The position numbers and the translations under genes are program-made. The notes beneath the pieces are model-generated. The model did no database searches. It had not been told where the DNA came from and saw nothing but the letters and a program-made list of their open reading frames with translations. 64,000 bases of DNA from Penium margaritaceum (lineage: Eukaryota; Streptophyta; Zygnematophyceae; Desmidiales; Peniaceae). Shown piece by piece: positions 50,165-61,463 of the stretch; the first letter of the stretch is position 1; every line of letters begins with the position of its first letter. The stretch lies in contig SZWC01000553.1 of NCBI GenBank assembly GCA_023375785.1, positions 310,941 to 374,940 of the forward strand. Reading direction: 5' to 3'.

Positions 50165-52717
50165 TCAGGTAATGAGCTCTGTTTCCACAGATGTGGGTGT
50201 TACCTCCGTGGTTTCATCCTCCGCCATAGGCAAACCCAGTTTTACGTTGCAGGCACTGGCCGCGGGGTTTGGCGACGGATTTGGCAAGATACCCTGGCGT
50301 GTTCCCTGGGTCGCTTGGTCCTGTCTAGTGGGGGACACAGGCGGTTGCTGTTGTTGCTCCTTCTGCTGCCGCTCATGCTGTTGATGCTGGCCCGGCCACG
50401 TCTGGACGTAATATTGTTGCCACTCTTGGACCATGGGATCTTGGGAGACTGGGTTAGAGTGCGGAACTGCTTCTCATTTACGTGGGCAATCCCGAGCAAT
50501 GTGTTCCAGGCTCCGGCACGTGTAGCAAGCTCTCGGCTTCTGCTGCTGCGGGGGTAGGGCATGGAAAGGGGAGGGTGCATGAGTTTTACCGTCCTGGTAT
50601 TGCCGGGTGAACCGCTGCCTGGTAAAAAAAGATGTGGCGTCCTATACCGCGTCTTCGAGGGAATGATAGTGGTCCGCGATCACGAGGCTTCTGATTTCAT
50701 CGGGAAGTGCGCGAATGAGGTTTTGCAGCAGGACCCATAGCGGCAGGCCTTCCCCTTGCGGGCTTTTGGCCACCGAAGTCCACGTCAAGAACTGGTCCAG
50801 GAATCTGCGGATATCGTCATCTTTGCGCATGACCTCCTTTTCAATCTTCCGCAGCGCCTCCTCCTTTGTAGGTGCTTGAAGCGCTCGATGTGGGCATTGC
50901 CAAAGTCCTCAAAAGAAGGGAAAGGCGCCTCCGCATTGTACCAATCAGTTGCAGCCCCCTGGAGATGAAGCTCCGCGGTAGCGAGGCAGAGGTCAGGCGG
51001 AATTCGGCCGATGCTAGCATAGAAAGTGATTTATTTGAGCCAGACCCAGGGGTCCTCCTCCGGGATACCCTTGAAGGAGTCCAACCGCGGGATATTAGCG
51101 GGTTCAGAACGGATGTATGGGAGCTGCGGAACAGTGCTGCGGTTTGTCGTCAACGCAGTCACAGTACGTGGGGGCGGAATGGTTGCAGGAGGGGCTGCGG
51201 AGTATCCCGCTAGGGAGTTAAGTATCTGGGACTGTCCCGTGGGCATAGCAAAGCCTGGCTGCATAGGTGGGGCAAGCATGTGCCAAGAGGGAAGCACTGA
51301 TGCAGTAGCGGTGTAAGGTGTGGAGAAGAATGCTGTCCCAGGGGGCGGAGTCTGAGTCCGAGGCGCTGATGGCATCATCTGGGGTACCCAATACGCTTGG
51401 TTGACAAGAATCGCCGCCGCAGAGTAACGCTGGACCGCTGGTCCCATGCTGGCAGTCAGGGCTGCCATCGTCCCTACAACGTGTTGCATTCCATGAATCT
51501 GCTGTGGCAGCAGGTGCAAATGGCTCTGTTTTATAAGTGGCGGATGTTGGATTGGTGGCGGTACTCCCGCGGGTACTACTCCAATCATCGCCTGATGAGG
51601 AATTTGCTGCAGGGCAATCGCTGGCGGCTGCGGCAGTGCGCCAGCCACGAGCGTCGGCAGTTTCATCCCCCCTTGTGCCATACCCTCGGACTGCTCATGC
51701 TGCGTCGCCCTCAAGGGTGGAGCGGAAGGCTGGTATTGCCTGTGAGGGTGTTCCCATCAATGGTACACTCATGCTCCGCTGCGGAGGCTTCTGCTGCAAT
51801 TCTGGGCCGAGCATGTAGTGTTGCGGCGGCTCTCCTGTCTGGCCGACTCCCGGAGACTGCTGTAGTAAGTACAGCGGTAGTTCGGAGGGTGCGACGGGTT
51901 CCACCGTCATCGTTCCCGCAGGCGTGGAAGGCTGACCTACCAGTGGCTGATTTACTAACAACCGCGCCGATCCCGGTGCCTGTGGAGGCTCCTGCATCCC
52001 TAGCAGCTCCCCTCTCGGGTGGAACGCTGGTGGGCTGGCCTGCTGCTGCTGTGATCCCGTTTCCATGTCTCCTTGGACCGTTCCTGCCACCTGCTGTGGT
52101 AGGATGGAGTCCAGAGACATCTCAAGAGCTGGAGCCAGCGGTTCTTTTTGCTGCAAATCCGTTACTGGCCGTTGGTCGCCCACCACTGGGTTGTCGGTAG
52201 TTTTTGCTTCCTCGGGGTCCTGTGTCTGCGGATGTGTTGTCAAGGATGCGTGGTGTGCCGTCATGCCGCCAGCCACCGTCGGCTGCTGCCCGCCACGATG
52301 CTCGTAGACCAATCCGCGATAGGCTCCGAGTCCTCCACCATCGAAGTGTTGCTCCGATGATGGTTGGGGGTTGGAGAACCACGGTAGCGCCGCAGCCACA
52401 GCTCCCTGTCCCTTTGACTCGTGTTGGGAATGGCCGGGTCCGCGGCTGCCATGGTCGGAGACTGTCTCCACTTCCACACGGTTGCCCAGAGTGTTCATGA
52501 TGCGACGCCAGTGCAGCTGCTCTAGCCACTCGCTCACACGACGATGTTGGGCAAGTGGATCCGCGCCTAGCGAGGAGTTGATTGGGGTGCGGGATAGCAC
52601 CGGCGAGGAGCTCCGGTCGTCCTCGTAGCTGGTGGCTTGGCGCGGCAAGAAGCACCGCACCAATGACTGCTGCTGCCTTCTCCTGCAATCTTGATGCACT
52701 AAACTTGCTGCCAACAT
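50165..52717 (-). pseudogene. Gypsy gag
   Basis: Minus strand, starts at the ATG at 52,717. An N-terminal Gln/Pro-rich part (52,717-51,695, then a shifted frame 51,714-51,031) leads to the Retrotrans_gag core: IPRLDSFKGIPEEDPWVWLK, FYASIGRIPPDLCLATAELH, GAATDWYNAEAPFPSFEDFG (51,080-50,880). The nucleocapsid knuckle CYTCRSLEHIARDC is at 50,486-50,527 (C-x2-C-x4-H-x4-C), then a Gln-rich tail to the stop at 50,165. Several shifts and stops. A long Pro/Gln-rich N-terminal extension of roughly 500 residues before the core is larger than usual. Confidence 0.85.
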
Positions 52718-52792
52718 TAATGACTGATCTGAAGGTCGTGCGTAGTTGCGCTAAATGAAGAGCAAGGAACTGTCCACGCTCACCGCACCATG

Positions 52793-53945
52793 ACATTGAT
52801 ACCCCCAATTTTGCCACGCCTCTAGCTTTCTCCGTGCACGCTTGATTCCGCACGTAATTTGCGGACTATGAACTTCTAACTATTACCACAGTCTCTACTC
52901 AGACAGATAACAGCGTCACAGGTTCCCCACCCCTAGCTACTGACAGTTTTGCGGACTAAAGATCTCAACCCCAGTGCACAAACCTCACCGATGAATGGCA
53001 CTCCGCGGTCCACTCCTTGCCACACGTAAGCTGCCACTGCATGGTTTCCAGCTCCTCTCCGCGGAACCCTTGTTCCGCGGACGTGTGCAAGCGAAGGCAC
53101 CACCGGTAGTTCACTTCACTCAGACTTTCGGTTCCTCACGCACACGATACAACAGTCCGCGGACAGGGCTCCAAGGAGAACACGGGAGCAACGGGACGGA
53201 GAGCAACGGGAGTGGTTGAATATCTTAGATGCCTTTGGCAAAGTACGCGAATGCGGAATCTTACTCAGGAATACATGGAAGACTGAATTGCACTTGTGCT
53301 ACTCTTACTGAGGTCCTTTTTTACTTGGGGCTCCACACGGCGTGTCTACATGCCGTCGGTCTCATCCCTCTTACAATATTTTATTTTCTTCCTACTTGGA
53401 CTCCACGCGGTGCGGCCACGCACCGCGGGTCTCGTCCTCACAGACACTGCACATCCTCTACTGGTCATTTCCTACATCCGCGGCTCGTGTGCGCGGTTCC
53501 TCGTGTTCTTCCTTGAATCTTCGTCCTCCGTGGTGCGTCTCCAGGGGCTGCTCCGTGATTGATGCACGATCACTCATGCTAATTGGATGTTCTTCCTTTG
53601 ATGGCTCGGCCCTTCCGCTGACCTATCTGCGCCCTGTCAGTGACTGCGGGTCTTGCTGCGGTTTGTCCTTGTTCTCCTTGCACCGCGGATTTCCCGCCAC
53701 TGCTTCCTGCCTCTTTCTCTTTCCACCACAAGCACTTGAGCTGGGGGAACCGCCACAGGTGGTTGTGCTAACCTGGAGCGGCTCTCTTGTAGACCCCCTG
53801 GTCGTCATCGCCCCTGGACTCCGCGCCACCCCTCGCTCAACCGCGTCCACATGAGCCAGCGTCCTGTGCGCGGATCCAAGCCTGTCCATGCTTTTTACCG
53901 CGGATGGATCTTCCCCGCGGAGCTGCGGTGGAAGTGTGCTTGACA
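52793..53945 (-). repeat. Gypsy 5' LTR (right), 1,153 bp
   Basis: Plus-strand text TGACATTGATACCCCC to GTGTGCTTGACA; on the minus strand it is TGTCAAGCACAC...TGTCA. The adjacent internal complement starts TGGTGCGGTGAGCG (about 52,779-52,792), which has the TGG expected of a primer site; the tRNA was not identified. About 93% identical to the left LTR. Confidence 0.9.
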
Positions 53946-54327
53946 ACCTCTCCTTACTTTTTAGGTGAGATGAGATCCTTGTGTGGTAGCCATGGACACA
54001 TGGCGATTCTCCATGGGATTGTAGGTTATGTCACTACTGGGAGTGTGTAATGAGAGCATTTTGTAGCTCATTAGGTTGTGTGTGAGTGGTCAGCCTGATT
54101 GTTAGGCTGATTTCCTCTCTTGTGTGAGATTATGGACTCTAGTGTGTGAGCCTTAGCCTCCATGGTTAAGTGGTGTGGCTTGTGAGAGGGCTTACTTGCC
54201 CAAGCTCTAGCTCTATATGTACTCCATTCTGAGTGATTCAACAACCATTCTTTAGCACAAGTGATGTCCTTCCAGTCCTACATGCTTGCTTCTCCAAGGC
54301 TCCCTCTCTCCTCCAGTTCCAAATACC
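53946..54327 (+). repeat. Family A LTR, right part (continues 20,527-20,842)
   Basis: ACCTCTCCTTACTTTTTAGG to CTCCAGTTCCAAA, the exact continuation of the LTR interrupted at 20,842. Ends at family E sequence. Confidence 0.88.
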
Positions 54328-54837
54328 AAAAGGGGGACTGGAAGGTTCAAACAGATATCTCCTAAGAAAGGTTTCACGAGACATCTCTAAGAGAACATTC
54401 CAATGTTCTTTTTGTTAGTGTGTGCACTTCGCGGTCACAGGGGGTGCCATGTAGGCACGGTGGAAGATGTAATCCATATTGCTCCCGAGCGGCTCATCCA
54501 AGGAGCCACCTAGGCCAGAGGCTAGCTCTAGGACTATGAGAACCTGTCTGTTAGTTGTCATTGGTTAGAGTTCTTACCTTTGAGACTCCTCATTGGTTCA
54601 TTTAAACCCAAGGCGCTAGCTGCTCACGTGAAAGTGACCAGATGCCAATGACACCGTGTATGGAAGTTATTACTATGAAGTCCTTAGTGTGGAACCGTGA
54701 TTCTTAGGGTGATATCTCCTCCCAGTTGAATACTGGGAGCGCACGGCAAGTTCCACTATGTCGGCCTTGTTATCCGGTCCGTAGCCCGAAGCCAGTTACA
54801 CAATATTCTGGTTCATCTGCCAAGCAACGCCATTGCT
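54328..54837 (+). repeat. Family E LTR fragment
   Basis: Starts TACCAAAAGGGGGAC and follows 4,644-5,130 through the shared blocks listed there. Boundaries are approximate. It is followed by family E integrase on the opposite strand, so this is a rearranged piece. Confidence 0.65.
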
Positions 54838-55158
54838 TTGGGGAGAATAAAGCTTAATGGTCCGGTGGTTGATGACGTATTGGCTCAACTAGCGTTTGTA
54901 TGCCTCGTACTCACTACCAATGTTTATACGTAGTGTCTTGACCTTCTTGCTTGTCTTCTACTCTACCATGGGGACAAACTCTTGCAGCTTCTCATTGACC
55001 TTTCCTTTTGTATTTTACAAGTATATCTACATCAGAGTGAATGAGGTCCATGATTGCTACCACACGTTGCCTTTTACACTCAAAGGGCATTCTCTTTGCC
55101 TTTCCTTGGAGGCATGACTCACACGGCATCTTGCACTTTCCCTCGTCCTTGGCCTTGC
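54838..55158 (-). pseudogene. Family E integrase fragment
   Basis: The minus strand reads CKMPCESCLQGKAKRMPF (zinc-binding C-x2-C and GK..R motif), then MDLIHSDV (first catalytic Asp) and, after stops, KTLRINIGSEYEAYK (second Asp replaced, INIGSEY for RTDNGGEY) and RTIKLYSP. The start KAKDEGK overlaps the text at the end of the family E fragment at 7.05 kb, so the two pieces are parts of one family. Confidence 0.75.
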
Positions 55159-55861
55159 TGTCGGGAAAGGAGTCATTTGGCTCAGTTTCTGGTCCACAAG
55201 AGCAAGTTCCATCAAACTACTTGACGCCTGACATGATCATGAATCCAACTTCACCATGGGTAACATCAGGTGGCATACAATCTACGGTCCAGGTTTGAGG
55301 CCGATCGAATAATCGGATTGGGAGATGTGAATTTTCGTACTTGTTTTGGTCATGGACTGCCGGTATCCGGGTAACGGCTCTAGGCAAGAAGTTGAGGGTG
55401 AAGACCTGATGAGGGAAATATCCAAAAAGGTCCTAGATTCTTCGGTTGCCTTGTCAGGATATGCTGACTAGGAAAAAGGTACATCTCTTTACTTTTCAGG
55501 TGAGTTGAGATCCTTGTGTACTAGCCATGGACACAAGGCGACTCTCCATGGGATTGTGGGTTATGTGACCATGAGCAGTGTGCCATGAGAGCATTTTCTA
55601 GCTCTTTTTGTTGTGTGGGAATGGTGTGCTTGGTTGCTAGGCTGATTTCCGCTCTTGTGTGGGTTATGGAGTCTATTGTGTGAGCCTTAGCCTCCATGTC
55701 TAAGTGGTATACTTTGTGAGAGGGCTGACTTGCCCTAGCTCTAGCTCTTTATATACACCATCATTTTTAGTGATTCAATAACCATTCTTCAGCACAAGTG
55801 ACGCCTTTTCAGTTCCACATACTCGCTAGTCCAAGGGTCACTCCCTCCTCAAGTTCAAACA
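55159..55861 (+). repeat. Family A 5' LTR of copy A8
   Basis: TGTCGGGAAAGGAG to GTTCAAACA, followed by CTTGGTATTAGAGC (55,862-55,875), a one-base variant of the initiator-Met primer site. It is the most diverged family A LTR here. Confidence 0.85.
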
Positions 55862-56509
55862 CTTGGTATTAGAGCTAAATTTTGCTGGTTTCACCAAGCT
55901 AAGGCCGTAACTTTCACCGTGATGGGTTATTGTCAAACCGTGAAAAAACTTAACGATCAATCCCACGATCCCCAACTTGGCAAGACAAGCGTTCCAACGA
56001 GCCGAAGGATGCAAAGATCCATCGGTCGCATGGAGAGCTTTGATCAAAAAGAGATCAGCCAGTGCTACACTCTTCTGTATGAGTAAAACTCTTCCCTTGT
56101 CATGACCATAACTCTCTTGTTCCTCTGTCAAATTTGAAACGTGGCACATGCAACCCGTAGTTTACTCCCTAAGCTTCCGATTGGTCTAGAAATGGTTTTA
56201 CTCCACTGGTACATTTTGGAGAAATGCCATTTACAAGCTAGCTTGTTTGAGCTGGAGTATGATCACTAGCACACCTTGTTTTCAAAAGGGCAATTCAATT
56301 ACAATCCCCTATTGATGACACTGCTGCATGGATCAGTCTGAAAGGTTTTAAGCTGAATTTTCCATTGCTGCATTTAGTATATCTGAATTCCGAGCCTATT
56401 GGCATCTACAGTCCATTTTTTGTTAGACTGATTTCTTGTCATAAGCAATATCAGAAGCAATGGTATGCCCACAACTCAGGGGCAGCGTTGAGCATTACTA
56501 AAGCTCAAA
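55862..56509 (+). other. Copy A8 primer site and leader
   Basis: Family A leader with many changes (TTTCACCGTGATGGGTT for TTTGAAAGTGACGGGTT; GTTCCAACGAGCCGAAG). No product. Leads to the gag ATG at 56,510. Confidence 0.75.
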
Positions 56510-57440
56510 ATGCCAACAAAAGACGTGGTAACAGCAACCAAGCATACTACGTGGTTCAGAAGGCTACTGCAAAAGAGGGCTAGGACACGTAATGCAAGTA
56601 CGTTGAGCAAGGATCCAACATTCCTCATGCTTTTGGAGGAGACGATGATGTTGTTGAAAATACAGGGTGGCAAACGGATGGTGGCGGTCTTGGACAGGAC
56701 AAAGGAGCTGTCTAAGAAACTGAAAGCGGCCAGTAACCCTGTTGAAGAGACGCACTTCATCTTCCTCTTACTCAACAAACTCCAAACGAACAATGACATA
56801 GTGCGAGAGACGTTAAAGTGCAAACCTGCTCTCGACTTGGACTTCATCCACAAGCACCTAGGGAACATGGAAGTGCATCGTAATGTAGCAAAGCACAATG
56901 GCGGTAGTAGTAGCAAAGAAGCTTTAATGGCCATAGGCTCACGCAACTAGCACTAGCACCAGTGTGGGAGCATGGAGGCATGAACAAAAGGCGAGTGTCA
57001 CTATTGCCAGAAAGAAGGGCACTACAAGAAAGATTGCTTCAAGATGAAGAGGGACAAGAAGGAAGAGCAGCAATAACAGTCCTTGCAACAGCAGCAATAG
57101 AAGAAGCCTCCACAACAGTAGTAGAAGCAGCCACAACAGCGTCAACATGAGCTGCATAACCATACCAGAGTTCGCCACTTTGGGAACATTAACGTGGCAA
57201 AGGAGGTATGAACGGCCTCTTCATGGCAAAGTCCGATATGTCATAGATGGAAAGGGTGGATCTGACGTGGTACAAGGACTCAGGATGCACCAAGAGATTC
57301 AAGCACCACAAAGAGTTGTTTATGGAGCTATTCTTAATCCTACCCGGACCTAATACTTTGGATGATGATTGGGTGTTGTATGCACAAGGGATTGGGATTG
57401 TGGACATGTCGTTGGAGACCTCGCGCAGCATTGAAGTGAG
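56510..57440 (+). pseudogene. Copy A8 gag and protease start
   Basis: ATG at 56,510, then an internal deletion that removes the N-terminal third: VVTATKHTTWFRRLL is followed at once by LSKDPTFLMLLEETMMLLK. The second half (GKRMVAVLDRTKELSKKLKA, NDIVRETLKCKPALDLDF, EVHRNVAKHN) is good. The knuckle near 56,997-57,045 (CHYCQKEGHYKKDC, out of frame) keeps its Cys/His ligands. The poly-Gln linker has several stops and the protease site KDSGCTKR is near 57,270. Cut at 57,440 by the next LTR. Confidence 0.85.
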
Positions 57441-58178
57441 TATTGGAATTGGAGGAGAGAAGGAGCCTTGGAGCAGCAAACATGTGGGAATGGAAGGGCA
57501 TCCCTTGTGTTGAAGAATGGTTGTTGAATCACTCAAAATGATGAAGTACATATAGAGTTAGAGCTTGGGCAAGTCAGCCTTCTCACAAGCCACACCACTT
57601 AGCCATGGAGGCTAAGGCTCACACATTAGAGTCCATGATCTCACACAAAGGAGGAAATCAGCCTAGCAATCAGCCTGACCACTCACACACGACCTAGAGA
57701 GCTAGGAAATGCTCTCATGGCACACTCCTAGTGGTCACATAACCCACAATCGCATGGAGAATTGCCATGTGTCCATGACTAGCACACAAGGATCGCATCT
57801 CACCTAAAAAGTAAAGAGAGGTACCTTTTTCCTAGTCAGCACAATGTGATAAGGCAACCCAAGAATCTAGGACCTTTTTGGATATTTCTCCCATCAGGTC
57901 TTGAACTTGGACCTCTTGCCTTTTTTTCTTTTCTCAGGCAAAGGCATGGGGCTATCGTCCATGGTCACTTAGATATTGATGGTCGATGACCTTGGAAACT
58001 TTGGAAATTCATCTCCCGATCTGACCGTTGGATCGGCCAGAAACATGGATCTTAGACATTTTGTCACCTAATCTTTCCAATGGTGAAGATTGATTGACGA
58101 TGGGAGAAGGCATTTTGTGTTTTCTTGGAACTTGCTCCTATGGACTTGAAACAGAGCCGGATGGCTCCTTTCCCAACA
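57441..58178 (-). repeat. Family A 3' LTR of copy A9, 738 bp
   Basis: TATTGGAATTGG to TTTCCCAACA; the inner side complement shows the polypurine tract AAAGTAGGAGAT (58,179-58,190). It is the 3' LTR of a minus-strand copy and truncates A8. Confidence 0.9.
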
Positions 58179-58190
58179 ATCTCCTACTTT

Positions 58191-60711
58191 GCCACAGTCA
58201 TAGTGGGCTGAGTCCACATGCCTTCATGCACAACTGCTGCTTCTCATGACTCACTCGCTTGGTGCACAAATCAGCGACCTCCTTGCTGGTTGGAGTAAAC
58301 TCCACCTTCAAAGCAACCTCCTACACCATGTGCCTCATAAAGTGATATGCGATGTCAATGTGCTTGGTATGTGCATGGTCCTCAGGATTCTTAGCGAGTG
58401 CGATTGCGCTCTCGTTGTTGACGCATACAGGAACTGGAACTTCTCCACTCCCACTCATCTTCGCCATGAGACGCTGGAGCCAAACTGCTTCATTGGCTCC
58501 AAAGCTGAGAGAGACGTACTCAAATTCTGTGCTTGAGGTGGCCATGACCAGCTGACGCTTAGTCCACCAGTTGATGGCCCACCATTAATGAGGAACACAT
58601 GTCCAGAGATGGAATTGCAGGCCTCAGGGTTTGAAGCCCAATCTACATATGTGTAGCCGATGATGCTGTTTTCATTGCCGTTGTAGGTGATGCCGATGTT
58701 GATGGTTCGAACAAGGTAGCGGAAGATCCGCTTCAGTGCCTTCTAGTGCTTAGGCGCAAGATTAGCCACGTGGTAGCTCAGAGCGCTCACAGCCTTTTCA
58801 AGGTCCAGCCTGGTTGCAACCAACAAGTACATGAGACTATCGATGGTGCTTTGGTACTTCTGCCACTCAGTTGCATCCGCTTCTCTATTGAAGCTCTCGA
58901 GGTATTGCCGCGTCTCCAGCGGTGTGCCAATGAATTCTGTCTCTGCCATGCGGAACCACTCCAAGACATCACTGATGTAGCGGCTCTGTTGCAAGGAGAG
59001 AGAGCGTATTTTGCGGTGACGCGTGATCTGAATCCCGAGGAAGTATGACGCCTCCCTGAGATCACATATTTTGAAGCGCTTCTGCATGGTCTCCTTGAAT
59101 TCCTATATTGCACACATGCTATCGGAAATGATGAGCATGTCATCCACATACACGATGATGATGAGCACCTCATGACCATGCTGCTAGCGATAGACGCTTT
59201 AGTCACACTCACTGCACTCAAACCCCATGCACTAGAACGCCGCATCCAACTTCTGGTTCCAAGCACGCAAGGCTTGCTTGAGGCAGTAAAGCGACTTCTG
59301 CAGCTTGCAAACCAGGTGCTCCTGGCCATCCATGACAAACCCCTTCGGCTGCTCCATGTAAATCTCCTCCTCCAGGTCAATGTTCAGGAACGCCGTCTTC
59401 ACGTCCATGTAGTGGACCTGAAAGTTATTTGCTGGTGCATAGTAAACGAGCGTACGCATAGAGGCAAACTTTGCAACAGGGGCGAAGGTTTCTGTGTAAT
59501 CGATGCCCTCCTGCTCCGAGTAGCCCTTGGCAACCAACCTTGCCTTGCACTTTTCCAGGATGCCATCTGCTCCCCGCTTCTTCTTGAACACCAAGTTGTA
59601 CTTGATCACCTTATGTGATCAAGTGCAAGTGGACGCTCAATCAGCTCCCATGTGCCGTTCNCTGAGAGAGACGTACTCAAATTCTGTGCTTGAGGTGGCC
59701 ATGACCAGCTGACGCTTAGTCCACCAGTTGATGGCCCACCATTAATGAGGAACACATGTCCAGAGATGGAATTGCAGGCCTCAGGGTTTGAAGCCCAATC
59801 TACATCTGTGTAGCCGATGATGCTGTTTTCATTGCCGTTGTAGGTGATGCCGATGTTGATGGTTCGAACAAGGTAGCGGAAGATCCGCTTCAGTGCCTTC
59901 TAGTGCTTAGGCGCAAGATTAGCCACGTGGTAGCTCAGAGCGCTCACAGCCTTTTCAAGGTCCAGCCTGGTTGCAACCAACAAGTACATGAGACTATCGA
60001 TGGTGCTTTGGTACTTCTGCCACTCAGTTGCATCCGCTTCTCTANTGGCCATCCATGACAAACCCCTTCGGCTGCTCCATGTAAATCTCCTCCTCCAGGT
60101 CAATGTTCAGGAACGCCGTCTTCACGTCCATGTAGTGGACCTGAAAGTTATTTGCTGGTGCATAGTAAACGAGCGTACGCATAGAGGCAAACTTTGCAAC
60201 AGGGGCGAAGGTTTCTGTGTAATCGATGCCCTCCTGCTCCGAGTAGCCCTTGGCAACCAACCTTGCCTTGCACTTTTCCAGGATGCCATCTGCTCCCCGC
60301 TTCTTCTTGAACACCAAGTTGTACTTGATCACCTTATGTGATCAAGTGCAAGTGGACGCTCAATCAGCTCCCATGTGCCGTTCTCAAGCTGCGACTGTAC
60401 CTCCTGCTGCATAGCTTGCGCCAGTCTACTGCATATGGTAAGCCATGGCCTCTTGTAGGACGTTGGCTCGTCTGAATCTGTTACAACTGCGACATTCATC
60501 TGATCTGGTTTTTGAAACATCCAGGAATGCCCGCGCTCACCAAGCTTCTACATCACCCTGAGAGGGTACCTTCGACCTGGCGCAAGAGCGTTAGCAGGCG
60601 GGTGGCACGATGCTGCCCGGACAAATCCTCCTACTAATGGTAGTGCATCTTCTTCCTCTACTTCTGCCGATGAGGCCGTTCTATCTGGTGCATCAGACAT
60701 GGGAGAATAGA
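58191..60711 (-). pseudogene. Copy A9 RNase H and RT, expanded by two assembly joins
   Basis: Minus strand. RNase H with SSTEFEYVSLSFGANEAVWL (Glu of STEAEY is Phe) and KHIDIAYHF; RT with SYFLGIQITRH, a YVDD box hidden in a broken frame near 59,140-59,160, QALRAWNQKLDAAF, YMDVKTAFLNIDLEEEIY and CKARLVAKGYSEQEG. The single Ns at 59,661 and 60,046 are followed by near-exact repeats of 58,505-58,888 and of 59,325 onward, so about 0.7 kb is artificial. The IN-RT hinge reaches 60,711, where a plus-strand LTR starts. Confidence 0.88.
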
Positions 60712-61448
60712 TGTTGGGAAAGGAGCCATCTGGCTCACTTTCAGGTCCACAGGAGCAAGTTCCAGGAAAGTACCAGATGCCTGCTCTGATCGCCGATCCA
60801 ACTTCACCATTGGAAAGATTAGGTGGCAAAATGTCTACGGTCCAAGTTTGAGGCCGATCCAACGGTCGGATTGGGAGATGAATTTTCGAAGTTTCGCGGG
60901 TCATGGACCGTCGATGTCTGGGTGGGCATGGGTGATGGCTCCATGCCTTAGCCTGAGAAAAGAAAAAAGGCAAGAGGTCCAGGGTCAAGACCTGATGGGA
61001 GAAATATCCAAAAAGGTCCTTGGTCTTAGGATTGCCTTGTCAGAGTGTGCTGACTAGGATAAAGGTACCTCTCCTTACTTTTTAGGTGAGGTGAGATCCT
61101 TGTGTGCTAGCCATGGACACATGGCGATTCTCCATGGGTTTGTGGGTTATGTGACCACTAGGAGTGTGCCATGAGAGCATTCTCTAGCTCTCTAGGTCGT
61201 GTGTGAGTGGTCAGCCTGATTGCTAGGCTGATTTCCTCCCTTGTGTGAGATTATGGATTCTAGTGTGTGAGCCTTAGCCTCCATGGCTAAGTGGTGTGGC
61301 TTGTGAGAGGGCTGACTTGCACAAGCTCTAGCTCTATATGTACTCCATCATTTTGAGTGATTGAACAACCATTCTTCAGCACAAGTGATGCCCTTCCAAT
61401 CACACATGCTCGCTGCTTCAAGGCTCCCTCTCTCCTCAAGTTCCAACA
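60712..61448 (+). repeat. Family A 5' LTR of copy A10
   Basis: TGTTGGGAAAGGAGCC to AGTTCCAACA, 737 bp, intact TG...CA ends. It starts the best-preserved family A copy. Contains GATCCAACGGTCGGATTG (60,856-60,873), repeated in the leader. Confidence 0.92.
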
Positions 61449-61450
61449 TT

Positions 61451-61463
61451 TGGTATCAGAGCC
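61451..61463 (+). promoter_or_regulatory. Primer-binding site of A10
   Basis: TGGTATCAGAGCC, the exact initiator-Met type site of plant copia elements, two bases after the LTR end. Repeated at about 62,237 only because of the join at 62,202. Confidence 0.92.

Larger units (their letters stand above)
20843..53945 (-). mobile_element. Ty3/gypsy LTR retrotransposon, interrupted by three copia elements
   Basis: Minus strand, 33.1 kb in place, about 14.8 kb when copia B and copia C (with their inserts) are removed. Order from the 5' LTR: LTR (52,793-53,945), gag with CCHC knuckle, protease 1, RT with YIDD, RNase H, protease 2, a Pro/Ala/Ser/Thr-rich and charged region, integrase, a zinc-finger-rich reading region, polypurine tract, LTR (20,843-21,988). 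RT before integrase is the gypsy order. It inserted into a family A LTR. Frames carry many stops, so the copy is inactive. No clear target duplication: left flank GGTAC, right flank ACCTC. Confidence 0.88.

Noticed and set aside
61451-61463. tRNA gene fragment (TGGTATCAGAGCC and its complements at 3,494 and 19,390)
   Set aside because: Only the primer-site length is present, always next to an LTR end; no cloverleaf follows.
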